A stretch of DNA of 64,000 bases from positions 1 through 64,000 of the forward strand of contig CAIWKO010000018.1 in the NCBI GenBank assembly GCA_903913285.1. Direction: 5' to 3'. Below are positions 1 through 8,960 of this stretch, piece by piece. Positions within the stretch are counted from its first letter, which is position 1; every line of letters starts with the position of its first letter. This stretch comes from an uncultured Bacteroidales bacterium (GTDB taxonomy: Bacteria; Bacteroidota; Bacteroidia; Bacteroidales; CAIWKO01). A program made the translations under genes and the position numbers. The notes under the pieces are model-generated. The model was given only the letters and a program-made list of their open reading frames with translations, was not told where the DNA came from and ran no database searches.

Positions 1-423
1 TATTTATTTTTATAAAAATATTAGTTATTATTAATTAGAATTGTTCATAATGTTTAAAAAATTTTTATAAACGATTTTTAATTTGAATTATAAAACATTA
101 TCAACAAAAATAAAGAATTATTAAAACGTAAAAATATACTAATTAGTGTATTGAAAAAATATTAACAATGTTGTTAAAATCATCGAATATGATATTTTTT
201 TATTTAATTTTACTCTAAAATATTGTTGAAAAAAAATAGTAAATTATAATAAGAAGTGAAGAAGTGAAGAAATAATAATTTACAATCAAATTTTAACACT
301 CTCTTTGTTGAAAATTTAATTGTTTGATTTAAAAAAAAATATAAAATTAGTAATATTAAAAACCATTTAATATTAGAACAATAGTAAAAAGCATCTTTAA
401 TTAGTTATCAACAATCATAAATA
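1..423. other. AT-rich intergenic region, weak oriC candidate
   Basis: This 423-bp stretch upstream of rpiB is extremely AT-rich and has no convincing reading frame. It contains two identical DnaA-box-like 9-mers, TTATCAACA, at 98-106 and 405-413 in the same orientation. Each is one mismatch from the classical TTATCCACA. It also has the palindrome TTAACAATGTTGTTAA near 166-181, several TTTTCAACA-like motifs on the minus strand, and a short purine repeat near 254-271 built from GAAGAAGT units. The AT-richness and boxes would suit an unwinding region. The parS pair about 20 kb away also points to an origin-proximal location. No dnaA gene is visible here, so this is inference only, and it may simply be the rpiB promoter region. 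Confidence 0.3.
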
Positions 424-864
424 ATGGAAATAATAGGAATAGGGTGTGATCATGCAGGTTTTGAATTAAAAGAAAAACTGAAAAACAAATTAGAATCCGA
501 TGGCTTTGTTATCAAAGATTATGGAACCAACAGCCTTGCTAGCGTTGATTATCCAGACATAATCCATCCATTGGCCAGCGATATAAATAAAGGTATTTTA
601 AAACAAGCAATAATAATTTGTGGAAGTGGAAATGGGGTGGCAATAGCAGCTAACAAATATACAAATGTAAGAGCGGCATTATGCTGGAATATGGAAATAG
701 CAGAACTTGCAAGAAAACATAATGATGCCAATATTGTTTCATTACCTGCACGTTTTATTACTTTTGATGAAGCATATAATATTATTGGAATTTTTTTTAG
801 AACAAGGTTTGAAGGGGGAAGACATTCGATACGAGTAGAAAAGATAAAAAATATAATAGAATAA
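424..864 (+). CDS. rpiB: Ribose 5-phosphate isomerase B
   Basis: The protein interconverts ribose 5-phosphate and ribulose 5-phosphate in the non-oxidative pentose phosphate pathway, in the cytoplasm. It is 146 aa, the usual size of the RpiB/LacA-LacB family. Family residues are visible: D9-H10 in the N-terminal GCDHAG motif, the catalytic Cys66 in CGSGNG (66-71), and His99 in the KHND motif. The ATG at 424 is the first start in an AT-rich leader and no Shine-Dalgarno is seen. The next gene starts one base after the stop, so the two are very probably co-transcribed. A related LacAB-type sugar-phosphate isomerase is less likely because the RpiB active-site set is complete. Confidence 0.95.
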   Translation: MEIIGIGCDHAGFELKEKLKNKLESDGFVIKDYGTNSLASVDYPDIIHPLASDINKGILKQAIIICGSGNGVAIAANKYTNVRAALCWNMEIAELARKHNDANIVSLPARFITFDEAYNIIGIFFRTRFEGGRHSIRVEKIKNIIE

Positions 865-865
865 A

Positions 866-2248
866 ATGAGCGAAAAACAGAAAGAGTTTTCAAGAAAAGC
901 CGAGATAAAAGCTTTTGATACAATACACCGGAGAACTATTAAGTTTAATATTTCTAAGTATGATGCAGCTGTTATTAAAGGAAAAGAACAATATTCAAAT
1001 TTACAATTAGCAAGACAGCGCTTATCGGTCATTAAACATCGTGCCGTGAACGATATGGAAGATTATTTAAAAGAATTTGAATATAATTTCATGCAAAATG
1101 GTGGAAAAGTTATTTGGGCGCAAAATTCAGAAGAAGCAATAGAGGCAATAGTTAAAATTTGTGCTAAAGCGGGTGCCACCAAAATTGTAAAATCAAAATC
1201 AATGGCAACCGAAGAAATTGAGCTAAACCACGAACTTGAAGTTAACAATATAGAATCCGTCGAAACAGACCTGGGAGAGTATATAGTTCAAATTGCCGGT
1301 GAAAAACCATATCACATCATAACTCCGGCAATGCATAAATCTAAAGAAGATATTGCAAAATTGTTTCATGAAAAATTTAATACCCCCCCTGAAAGCACTC
1401 CCGAAGAATTAACAGCATTTGTTCGGCAATTGCTTCGCGAAAAGTTTGTAAATGCTGATATAGGAATTTCGGGTGTAAATTTTATCGTTTCCGATATTGG
1501 AGGAATTGCATTAACCGAAAACGAGGGAAATGCCTTAATGTCGGTTTCATTTCCCCAAATTCATATTGCTATCGGGGGAATCGATAAGGTGATACCTTCA
1601 ATGAAAGATTTAGGTTTAATTTGGCCCGTATTGGCAAGTCATGGAACAGGACAAAACATGACTGTTTACAACTCAATAATAACTTCGGCACGCAAAGAAA
1701 ACGAAATTGATGGACCACAGGAAATGTACGTTATTTTGCTCGATAACGGCCGAACAAATTTGCTTGCTAAAAAAGATCAAAAAGTTGCTTTTACCTGCAT
1801 CCGATGCGGTGCCTGTCTAAATGCCTGCCCAATTTATAAAAACATTGGTGGACACACTTATGGAACAACCTACAGCGGACCTATTGGCTCTGTTATAACG
1901 CCCCACATCAGTGGGATGAAAGAATACAAACATTTGAGTTTTGCCTCTTCACTTTGCGGAAAATGTACCGAAGTATGTCCGGCTGCTATAAAACTTCACA
2001 AATTGTTGTTATATAATCGAAGGGATATTGTAGAACAAAAATTGTCCAGCCCTATTGATAGAATTGTTATGTATGGCTGGAAAAAGATAATGTTGAATCG
2101 CTGGATTATAGATAAACCCAGCGATAAAATGAAAAATGCAGTAATCCGTTTATTTTTTAGAACCGCGTGGGGACCCCGAAGGGATGTGCCAGTGGTGAAG
2201 CCAAAATCTTTCAATAAAATGTGGAAAGAAATGAAGGGTATAAAATAA
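866..2248 (+). CDS. LutB-like iron-sulfur protein (lactate utilization)
   Basis: This 460-aa protein has the LutB/YkgF layout: an N-terminal LUD domain (about 60-300) followed by a ferredoxin-like domain. Iron-sulfur cysteines are C311, C314, C317 and C321, then C364, C367 and C371 in CGKCTEVCP, consistent with two [4Fe-4S] clusters. LutABC systems oxidise L-lactate to pyruvate. The usual partners lutA and lutC are not adjacent, so they must lie elsewhere or the protein acts with other partners. It starts one base after the rpiB stop. It could instead be annotated as a generic LUD-domain, quinone-linked electron carrier. The family assignment is firm and the exact substrate is not shown. Confidence 0.85.
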   Translation: MSEKQKEFSRKAEIKAFDTIHRRTIKFNISKYDAAVIKGKEQYSNLQLARQRLSVIKHRAVNDMEDYLKEFEYNFMQNGGKVIWAQNSEEAIEAIVKICAKAGATKIVKSKSMATEEIELNHELEVNNIESVETDLGEYIVQIAGEKPYHIITPAMHKSKEDIAKLFHEKFNTPPESTPEELTAFVRQLLREKFVNADIGISGVNFIVSDIGGIALTENEGNALMSVSFPQIHIAIGGIDKVIPSMKDLGLIWPVLASHGTGQNMTVYNSIITSARKENEIDGPQEMYVILLDNGRTNLLAKKDQKVAFTCIRCGACLNACPIYKNIGGHTYGTTYSGPIGSVITPHISGMKEYKHLSFASSLCGKCTEVCPAAIKLHKLLLYNRRDIVEQKLSSPIDRIVMYGWKKIMLNRWIIDKPSDKMKNAVIRLFFRTAWGPRRDVPVVKPKSFNKMWKEMKGIK

Positions 2249-2255
2249 TACCGTC

Positions 2256-2735
2256 ATGAAAAAGTTTATTTCTTTTGAATATAATCTAACCGAGGAATAT
2301 CATGCAATTGGGATAAGCAGCCATTTAAAAGATTATAAACTTTGCTGGAACTTGAATAATATTTTAGAAATCAACCTTCAAAAAAACAACAATTTTATAT
2401 CTTCTAAAAAAAAATCCAACCTCGAAGAATATTCTTTCTATCATTATTATGACCTTAATCAACGATGTTTTTATTATTTACTTTCCAACAAAAAAAACAA
2501 TTCATTTCTGATAGAAAAAATGCCCGAAACCGATTATGTTCTCTTGATGAAAGGTTATATGAATCAACAAAAAATTAACGACATCGTGATAAACATAAAA
2601 AAAACCACCAACATACTTACCGCCTTTTTAATTAATATGGAAAAATACAACGAAATGAACGGTTTTTTAACCGACATCGAATTGCACTATATAAACGTAA
2701 TTAAAGAAACAGGCAGTCACTTATTAATAAACTAA
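2256..2735 (+). CDS. IPExxxVDY family protein
   Basis: This is a small cytoplasmic protein of 159 aa with no signal peptide. It carries the degenerate family signature MPETDYVLLMKG around residues 89-100. The family is restricted to Bacteroidetes and is, to my knowledge, typically found beside pyk, as here; its function is unknown. It begins eight bases after the LutB-like gene and ends one base before pyk, so it sits inside the operon. The sequence is rich in Asn, Lys and Tyr. The name rests on the motif and the neighbour; no biochemical role can be inferred. Confidence 0.75.
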   Translation: MKKFISFEYNLTEEYHAIGISSHLKDYKLCWNLNNILEINLQKNNNFISSKKKSNLEEYSFYHYYDLNQRCFYYLLSNKKNNSFLIEKMPETDYVLLMKGYMNQQKINDIVINIKKTTNILTAFLINMEKYNEMNGFLTDIELHYINVIKETGSHLLIN

Positions 2736-2736
2736 T

Positions 2737-4161
2737 ATGAAAACAAAAATTATTGCTACAGTCGGACCGGCCTCTTCAACCGAATCTGTCCTAAAGGAAC
2801 TTATAAAAGCAGGTGTTGATGTATTCAGGCTGAATTTTTCACATGGTGATTTCGCTTTCTTCGAAAATATAATCAACACAATTCATAAAATTAATAAAGA
2901 AGATAAAACTCACATTGCTATCCTGGCCGATTTGCAAGGCCCCAAAATAAGAGTTGGGAAAGTTGAGAACGACTCGGTTGTTTTAATCGACAATGATATA
3001 GTGAGTATCACTACTCAAGAATGTGTTTCAACCGCATCGCGCTTATTTGTTAGTTATCCGCTTTTAGCGCAGGAAGCCCGAAAGGGTGAAAAAATATTAA
3101 TTGATGACGGAAAACTATTATTGGAAGTTATATCCACCAATAAAAAAGATGAGATCAAAGCAAAAGTTTTACATGGTGGTTTGCTTAAATCAAAAAAAGG
3201 TGTAAATCTGCCTGATACCAGCATTTCTCAACCAAGTCTTACCGAAAAAGATAAAGAAAACCTCGATTTTATTCTCAATCACAGAATTCAATGGATTGCC
3301 CTCTCTTTTGTGCGAAGCGCTCACGATATTCAGGAATTAAAAGAATATGTGAAACAACACAAACGTGCCGCAAAAGTGCGCATAATGGCAAAAATCGAAA
3401 AGCCCGAAGCCATCAAAGATATCGATTCCATAATTAGCTTAAGCGATGGCATCATGGTAGCTCGGGGTGATTTAGGTGTAGAATTGCCTTTAGAACAAGT
3501 TCCGCTTATGCAAAAAGAAATTGTCAGAAAATGCCTCATTAATTCCAAACCCGTGGTAATTGCAACCCAGATGATGGAAAGCATGATAAACAACATCAGC
3601 CCTACCCGTGCCGAAACCAACGATGTAGCCAATTCTGTTCTCGATGGGGCCGACGCCCTCATGTTAAGCGCCGAAACTTCCGTTGGCGAACACCCCGTGG
3701 AAGTTATCAAAGCCATGCAACGCATCATCACTTACACCGAACAAAATTCGATTGAAATCTATTACAAACATACCCCACCTCTTGATTTAAAAAACAACCG
3801 CTATATTTCCGATTCTATCATTTGCAACGCTTGTAACCTAGCCGAACAATCGGGAGCCGTGGCCATTATCGGCATGACCTACAGCGGATATTCAGCATTT
3901 GCCATCGCCGCGCAACGTCCGCGGGCTGCTATATATATATTCACCAACAACCATGCATTACTAAGCATCCTAAGTTTGGTTTGGGGTGTTCAGGGTTTTT
4001 ACTACGATAAATTTATCAATACGGACCACACCATTCTCGACATCAAACAACGCCTGCTGAAAGAAAAACTGCTCCGAAAAAACGACCTCATCGTGAACAT
4101 TGCAAGTACTCCCCTTACGGAATTAGGAATGACCAATATGCTTAAATTAAGCGTTGTGTAA
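2737..4161 (+). CDS. pyk: Pyruvate kinase
   Basis: The enzyme makes pyruvate and ATP from phosphoenolpyruvate and ADP, the last step of glycolysis. The 474-aa length is standard. Visible motifs are RLNFSHG with R31, N33, S35 and H36, the catalytic lysine in MAKIEKPEAI (K219, with E221), the metal-binding ARGDLGVEL (D245), and ATQMMESM (277-283). A C-terminal allosteric-type domain follows from about residue 345. The gene starts one base after the IPExxxVDY gene and probably ends the operon. No obvious terminator follows; the next 250 bp is a 21-bp-period repeat array. Confidence 0.97.
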   Translation: MKTKIIATVGPASSTESVLKELIKAGVDVFRLNFSHGDFAFFENIINTIHKINKEDKTHIAILADLQGPKIRVGKVENDSVVLIDNDIVSITTQECVSTASRLFVSYPLLAQEARKGEKILIDDGKLLLEVISTNKKDEIKAKVLHGGLLKSKKGVNLPDTSISQPSLTEKDKENLDFILNHRIQWIALSFVRSAHDIQELKEYVKQHKRAAKVRIMAKIEKPEAIKDIDSIISLSDGIMVARGDLGVELPLEQVPLMQKEIVRKCLINSKPVVIATQMMESMINNISPTRAETNDVANSVLDGADALMLSAETSVGEHPVEVIKAMQRIITYTEQNSIEIYYKHTPPLDLKNNRYISDSIICNACNLAEQSGAVAIIGMTYSGYSAFAIAAQRPRAAIYIFTNNHALLSILSLVWGVQGFYYDKFINTDHTILDIKQRLLKEKLLRKNDLIVNIASTPLTELGMTNMLKLSVV

Positions 4162-4197
4162 AAGGATTGCTACAGAAATTCGATTAAAAAATTAATC

Positions 4198-4448
4198 AAA
4201 CAAGCAACTTTTCACGCCAAACAATAGATATTTTAGGTGAAGCAAACGACTTTCCATGCGAAACAAACGACTTTTTATATGGAGCAATCGCTTCTTCACA
4301 CCAAACAAAGAATCGTAAACTCAAGCATGAGACTTTTTATGCCAAGCAATTGACTTTTAAGCCAAACATGAAACATTTTAGATGAAGCAACTGTCTTTTT
4401 TATGCTAAGCATAAGACATTTCACGCCGAACAATTAGAAATAAAATAC
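4198..4448 (+). repeat. Degenerate 21-bp tandem array (array 1)
   Basis: About twelve consecutive units of 20-22 bp fill the gap between the convergent genes pyk and korB. Unit starts are at 4198, 4219, 4240, 4261, 4282, 4303, 4323, 4344, 4364, 4385, 4407 and 4428. A unit opens with ARRCAA or AAGCAW, has GACTTTT in the middle, and closes with ATGCC, ATGCG or ACGCC. Conservation is loose, with many substitutions and one-base indels, but the phase holds throughout. No continuous reading frame explains it. The unit is longer than a simple microsatellite and has no spacer structure, so it is not CRISPR. Confidence 0.75.
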
Positions 4449-4479
4449 CGGTTCTTCATCCATTATCATAAAAATAAAA

Positions 4480-4506
4480 AAGGGACACAAATTTTTAGTG
4501 TCCCTT
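4480..4506 (-). terminator. Rho-independent terminator of korAB
   Basis: A 9-bp stem pairs AAGGGACAC (4480-4488) with GTGTCCCTT (4498-4506) around a 9-nt loop. Read on the minus strand it follows the korB stop by about 20 bases and runs directly into a T-rich tract, the complement of 4470-4479. Confidence 0.85.
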
Positions 4507-4527
4507 CCAAGTTCCAAATTAATTTTT

Positions 4528-5562
4528 TTAAATTTCCCATGTATCTCCGCTGTTCAGCAGATCGTCCACGTTTTTGATTTTAGAATTTGCTTTTGCGAAT
4601 TTAATTTGTTCTTCTACCAAATCGTCGTAAGTTGAATACATGGCTGAACGAATTACGCCCATAGCCACCGGAAAATACGGTGCTGTCATCTTGGCCAGCA
4701 TCAGATGGATGCCAGGGTCTTGCGAATATTGGTCATGAACCAGCAGATCGTTTTCATCAACACCGTTTTCACCCAAAGTAACTACTTCCAAACCATTTGG
4801 CCCTAGTTTGATTCCTTTTTCGTTATTCTTCCCGAAGATCATAGGTTCACCGTTCTTCAAATGAATTTGGTTTTCATCCCGAAATTCTTTCGAAGTGATG
4901 GGCGTATGGCAACCATCGTTATAAATTACGCAGTTTTGTAATATTTCAATCACCGAAGTACCATCGTGGCGGGCTGCTTCGAACATAACCTCGGTCATGA
5001 TTTTAACATTAGTGTCAACGGCTCTGGCAAAAAAAGTTCCCTGCGCTCCCAACACCAATTCACCAGGATTAAAAGGATGCTCTATTGTTCCTTGCGGCGA
5101 TGTTTTTGTAATACTTCCTATAGGTGATGTTGGCGAATATTGTCCTTTTGTTAAGCCATAAATCTGGTTATTGAACAAAAGAATATTAACATCAACATTG
5201 CGGCGGATGATATGAATAAAATGGTTTCCGCCGATGGCCATCGAGTCTCCGTCGCCTGTGGCAATCCATACACTTAGATGAGGGTTCGAAATTTTTACTC
5301 CTGTTGCAATAGCATTTGCACGACCGTGGATGCCATGAAAACCGTATGTGTTAACATAATATGGAAAGCGCGACGAACAGCCGATGCCCGAAACCACGCA
5401 AAAATTTTCTTTTTTATAACCTATTTTGGGAAATACGTTTGCAACCGATGCCAAAATAGCATGTGCTCCGCAACCGGGGCACCATTTAACCATTTGGTCG
5501 CTAACAAAATCTTCCTTAGTTAAAGGTACTCTTGAGCGTTCAACTGTGAAATTATCTTCCAT
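4528..5562 (-). CDS. korB: 2-oxoacid:ferredoxin oxidoreductase, beta subunit
   Basis: This is the thiamine-diphosphate-binding subunit that, with KorA, converts 2-oxoglutarate (or a related 2-oxoacid) and CoA to acyl-CoA, CO2 and reduced ferredoxin. It is 344 aa. Motifs are CPGCG at 28-32, a second conserved Cys region GIGCSS (59-64), and the ThDP/Mg motif GDGD (103-106) followed by the NN pair at 131-132. It lies 3 bp downstream of korA and is followed by a clear terminator, so the two form a two-gene operon. The two-subunit (gamma-alpha fusion plus beta) layout is typical of Bacteroidetes KorAB. Pyruvate specificity cannot be excluded from sequence alone. Confidence 0.93.
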   Translation of the reverse strand: MEDNFTVERSRVPLTKEDFVSDQMVKWCPGCGAHAILASVANVFPKIGYKKENFCVVSGIGCSSRFPYYVNTYGFHGIHGRANAIATGVKISNPHLSVWIATGDGDSMAIGGNHFIHIIRRNVDVNILLFNNQIYGLTKGQYSPTSPIGSITKTSPQGTIEHPFNPGELVLGAQGTFFARAVDTNVKIMTEVMFEAARHDGTSVIEILQNCVIYNDGCHTPITSKEFRDENQIHLKNGEPMIFGKNNEKGIKLGPNGLEVVTLGENGVDENDLLVHDQYSQDPGIHLMLAKMTAPYFPVAMGVIRSAMYSTYDDLVEEQIKFAKANSKIKNVDDLLNSGDTWEI

Positions 5563-5565
5563 GGC

Positions 5566-7416
5566 TTATATCTCCTTTAAAATTTGGTTAAACTTTTCTG
5601 ATAATTCGGTAACAACAAACGGCAAACCTTGAACTTTGTTGAATTGTTTGTATTTAAATTGCGGATAATTCATTTTCAGATATTGAACAAACTGGCCGGA
5701 ATTAAGTTCGCAAACAACAATTTGTTTGAATTTTCCAAGAATGTCTTCTGTGTTTTTCGGCATCGGCATGATGTGTTTGAAATGAGCGTGGCTTATTTTT
5801 TTGCCTTCTTTTATCAAATCTTCAACAGCAGTGTGAACAGCACCGTAAGTTCCGCCCCAACTAACTACTAAAAGATCGCCTTCGGGTTCGCCCAATACTT
5901 CCTGTTTGGGAAGGGTATCGGCAACCTTCATCACTTTTTCATAGCGCAGGTCGGTCATCAACTGATGATTTGCCGGATCCATGCTTACGTTTCCGATACC
6001 GTTTTCTTTTTCCAATCCTCCTACCCTGTGGCGTAAGCCTTCGGTTCCGGGTAATGCCCATTTACGAACCAGTGTTTTCGGGTCACGGTTGAATGGTTTA
6101 TAGTTGGGATCGTTTGCTGCAGCAATTGGTGGTGTTATTTTCGGAAGATCTTTTACTTTTGGTATTCGGAAAAGTTCTGAACCCTGACCGATATATCCAT
6201 CCGTAAGTAATATCACTGGAGTCATGTGTTCCATCGATAGTTTGGCGGCTTCAAAAGCGGCATAAAAACAATCGGAAGGTGATGAAGCCGCAATAACAAT
6301 AAGCGGACATTCACCGTTGCGGCCGTATAGTGCCTGCATCAAATCGGATTGTTCGGATTTGGTTGGCAGACCGGTTGACGGACCGCCACGTTGAACATTC
6401 ACGATAACAAGAGGTAATTCGGTGATAACAGCCAATCCCATTGCTTCGCTTTTCAACGATAAACCGGGTCCTGATGTGCTGGTAAGTGCCATTGATCCCG
6501 TGAAACTTGCCCCAATAGCGGAACAAATACCGGCAATTTCGTCTTCGGCCTGAAATACTTTTGCACCTAAGGATTTATGTTTCGACAATTCCATCAATAT
6601 TTCGGTTGCCGGAGTGATAGGATATGAGCCTAAAAACAAAGGCCGGCCCGAACGTTCGGAAGCGGCTAAAAATCCCCATGCAGTGGCAACATTACCCGAA
6701 ATGTTGCGATATCTGCCTTTTTCGAGGGCTGCAGCAGGAACATTGTAGGTTACGCTTATGGCTTCGATGGTTTCGGCATAATTATAACCGGCCGTAAATG
6801 CCAGTTTGTTTGCTTCCACTACAACGGGTTTCTTACTAAATTTCTTTTCAAAAAAATCGAAAGCCTTATCCTGTTTCCAGTTGAACATAAAATATATCAT
6901 CCCCAAAGCGAATATATTCCTCGATTTTTCGGCAGTTTTGTTATCCAGATTTAAGGATTTTAAACCTTCTTTATTCAGGCTTGTGATTGGAGCCGGAATA
7001 ATATTATAGTCTTTTAAACTGCCATCTTCGAGTGGATTGACTTTATAACCGGATTTTTCAATAGCTTTTTCGTCGTAGGTATCAAAATCGGTGATAATGG
7101 TAGCGCCCTTTTTTGCCCATTTAAGATTTGCTCTTAACGAAGCAGGATTCATTGCAACCAAAACATCGCACATGTCGCCCGAACTGTAAACTCTTTTGTG
7201 ACCTATGTGAACCTGAAATCCCGAAACCCCAGCAATAGTGTTGTGAGGGCCTCTGATTTCGGCCGGATAATCCGGAAAATTAGCCAAATCGTTGCCTAAT
7301 AAGGCTGCCGTATCAGAAAAGAGATTACCGATAAGCTGCATGCCGTCGCCGGAATCGCCAACAAACTTAACAACAACGTCTTCTCTGGTTACAACTTCGT
7401 TTTTCTTTTTTGCCAT
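5566..7416 (-). CDS. korA: 2-oxoacid:ferredoxin oxidoreductase, fused gamma-alpha subunit
   Basis: The protein is 616 aa from the preferred ATG at 7416, which begins MAKKKNEVVTRED. The N-terminal ~190 residues are the gamma domain, with GDSGDGMQLIGN near residue 20. The rest is the alpha domain, with the conserved SYPITPATEI near 265 and the GPGLSLKSEAMGLA region. A longer frame reaches an ATG at 7467, but the promoter motif TAACTTTG lies at 7447-7440, downstream of it, so the shorter start is favoured. The enzyme gives reversible, ferredoxin-linked 2-oxoacid oxidation in anaerobic or branched TCA metabolism. It is co-transcribed with korB. Confidence 0.93.
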   Translation of the reverse strand: MAKKKNEVVTREDVVVKFVGDSGDGMQLIGNLFSDTAALLGNDLANFPDYPAEIRGPHNTIAGVSGFQVHIGHKRVYSSGDMCDVLVAMNPASLRANLKWAKKGATIITDFDTYDEKAIEKSGYKVNPLEDGSLKDYNIIPAPITSLNKEGLKSLNLDNKTAEKSRNIFALGMIYFMFNWKQDKAFDFFEKKFSKKPVVVEANKLAFTAGYNYAETIEAISVTYNVPAAALEKGRYRNISGNVATAWGFLAASERSGRPLFLGSYPITPATEILMELSKHKSLGAKVFQAEDEIAGICSAIGASFTGSMALTSTSGPGLSLKSEAMGLAVITELPLVIVNVQRGGPSTGLPTKSEQSDLMQALYGRNGECPLIVIAASSPSDCFYAAFEAAKLSMEHMTPVILLTDGYIGQGSELFRIPKVKDLPKITPPIAAANDPNYKPFNRDPKTLVRKWALPGTEGLRHRVGGLEKENGIGNVSMDPANHQLMTDLRYEKVMKVADTLPKQEVLGEPEGDLLVVSWGGTYGAVHTAVEDLIKEGKKISHAHFKHIMPMPKNTEDILGKFKQIVVCELNSGQFVQYLKMNYPQFKYKQFNKVQGLPFVVTELSEKFNQILKEI

Positions 7417-7439
7417 AGTTTTTTTTATAAAAATTTCGG

Positions 7440-7447
7440 CAAAGTTA
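7440..7447 (-). promoter_or_regulatory. Bacteroidetes -7 promoter element of korA
   Basis: The minus strand reads TAACTTTG, matching TAnnTTTG. It lies 23 bases upstream of the korA ATG at 7416. No clear -33 TTTG was seen. Confidence 0.6.
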
Positions 7448-7499
7448 TAGGTTTTCTTTTGAATCAATTGATATTTTTGGCTATATTTTTATAAAAAAA

Positions 7500-7521
7500 G
7501 GGTTGTGAATGTTCACAACCC
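7500..7521 (-). terminator. Terminator of the susCD operon
   Basis: A perfect inverted repeat, GGGTTGTGAA (7500-7509) and TTCACAACCC (7512-7521), is flanked by seven A on one side and five T on the other. On the minus strand it follows the SusD stop by about 24 bases and ends in a T-run. The flanks would also allow it to work in the other direction. Confidence 0.88.
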
Positions 7522-7544
7522 TTTTTCATGAATAAAATGATTTT

Positions 7545-8939
7545 TTATAGTTTATCCCACCATACTCTGCTCTGAATAGTGGCAGTTGGAACATTACTGG
7601 AGTTATACAAAACTTCAGAAGTTGGATAAGGATAACGTCTTGGAATTGTAGAATAGACAGTATTTGCAGCTGGGTGAAGAACGGGATACCCTGTTCTTCT
7701 CCAATCGTTAAATACTTCTAATTGATAACAAAGTGCGATGTACTTTTGATTAATAATTTTTGCAAGAGTAATTGTACCACCTGTTTCGCTTGCATAATTA
7801 GTGACGAAAGTAGGATCAGTTACACCAAGTTTATCTAATGAAGCTAAAACTGCATCGTTATAAGCAATAGCAGCACCCGGTAAATCGCTTGTTTGGAATT
7901 TAGCTTCTGCTTCAATAAATTTTAATTCGGAATAGCTCATAAAGGGAACAGGAGAATTAGCCGAAGCATAAAAAGGTCCGGCCATTTCATAACCATCAGC
8001 AGTTCCTGCGTGAGAGCCTGTGCCGCCACCCGAGCTGTCGATCAATTGATCAAATCTTGGATCCCCCGTAACTTGCAAGGTACTATCCAGATAATAACCA
8101 ATAACAATATCTCCGGGACGATCGTTAACCATAAACTGATACATCGGGTTGTTTTCGTTTGAAGGATTCCCGCACATAACCTGGAAATCATCTGAATTAG
8201 ACGTAAAACCGTTTGCAAGAGCTATTAGTGCATTTGTATAAGCAGTTGCACCATCAATTTTTGATTTGTGAAGATAATAACGAGCTTCTAAAGAATATGC
8301 TGCTTTTATCCACAAATCGGGATCACCACCGTAAACAAAATCTTCTCCACCGGGAAAATGTAAATTAGCAGTAGATGGTTGTTGAAGATCTGTAATAGCA
8401 GAAGTTAATAGAGCAAAAATAGCATCATAAATTTGTTCCTGAGTGTCAAATTTCGGTGTCAGATTATCATCGCCCTGAAAAGCTTCTGAGTAAGGAGCAT
8501 CATTGAAGAGGTCGGTAATACAACCGATTGAATAGGCCATTTCGATTTTAGCAATGCCGCCATACCATGGAGAGCCTTCGCTTTTGGCTTTATCCATCAT
8601 AGTCTTCATATCAACCATAACAGCAGCGTACATGGCATATTTCCAAACATTATCAACATCGCTTTGAGTGAATGTGTATCTGTCGTAAGCTAATGGCTGG
8701 TTTGCACCGCCGGCTAATTGCTGCATCCACATAGAGGAAGCGTATTTTAAATCGCCGCCAACCGCATAACCTAAACCGGTTTGTGAACCGGGAAGTAGTA
8801 ATGCCAAAGAAACATTTGTGGGTTTACTCGGATCTTGATTATAGGCAGGATCCATCCATTTTTTGCAGGAACTGATTACAACCATTAGTAGAATCAGCAT
8901 TCCTATTATTTTTATTTTATGATTTTTCATGTTTTTCAA
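7545..8939 (-). CDS. SusD-like nutrient-binding outer-membrane lipoprotein
   Basis: This is a 464-aa surface lipoprotein that would cap its SusC partner and bind substrate on the outer membrane. The N-terminus is a lipoprotein signal with lipobox VISSC and lipidated Cys25. The body resembles the SusD/RagB family, in particular the SusD-like_2 branch, with aromatic-rich helical (TPR-type) segments such as SYSELKFIEAEAKF. It lies 21 bp downstream of the SusC gene and a terminator follows. No glycosidase, protease or regulator is next to the pair, so the substrate (glycan, peptide or other) cannot be inferred. Confidence 0.9.
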   Translation of the reverse strand: MKNMKNHKIKIIGMLILLMVVISSCKKWMDPAYNQDPSKPTNVSLALLLPGSQTGLGYAVGGDLKYASSMWMQQLAGGANQPLAYDRYTFTQSDVDNVWKYAMYAAVMVDMKTMMDKAKSEGSPWYGGIAKIEMAYSIGCITDLFNDAPYSEAFQGDDNLTPKFDTQEQIYDAIFALLTSAITDLQQPSTANLHFPGGEDFVYGGDPDLWIKAAYSLEARYYLHKSKIDGATAYTNALIALANGFTSNSDDFQVMCGNPSNENNPMYQFMVNDRPGDIVIGYYLDSTLQVTGDPRFDQLIDSSGGGTGSHAGTADGYEMAGPFYASANSPVPFMSYSELKFIEAEAKFQTSDLPGAAIAYNDAVLASLDKLGVTDPTFVTNYASETGGTITLAKIINQKYIALCYQLEVFNDWRRTGYPVLHPAANTVYSTIPRRYPYPTSEVLYNSSNVPTATIQSRVWWDKL

Positions 8940-8960
8940 TATTTAAATTAAATACAAACA

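Noticed and set aside
4198-4448. CRISPR array
   Set aside because: Units are 20-22 bp with no unique spacers between conserved repeats, and no cas gene is in the window. The same reasoning applies to arrays 2 and 3.
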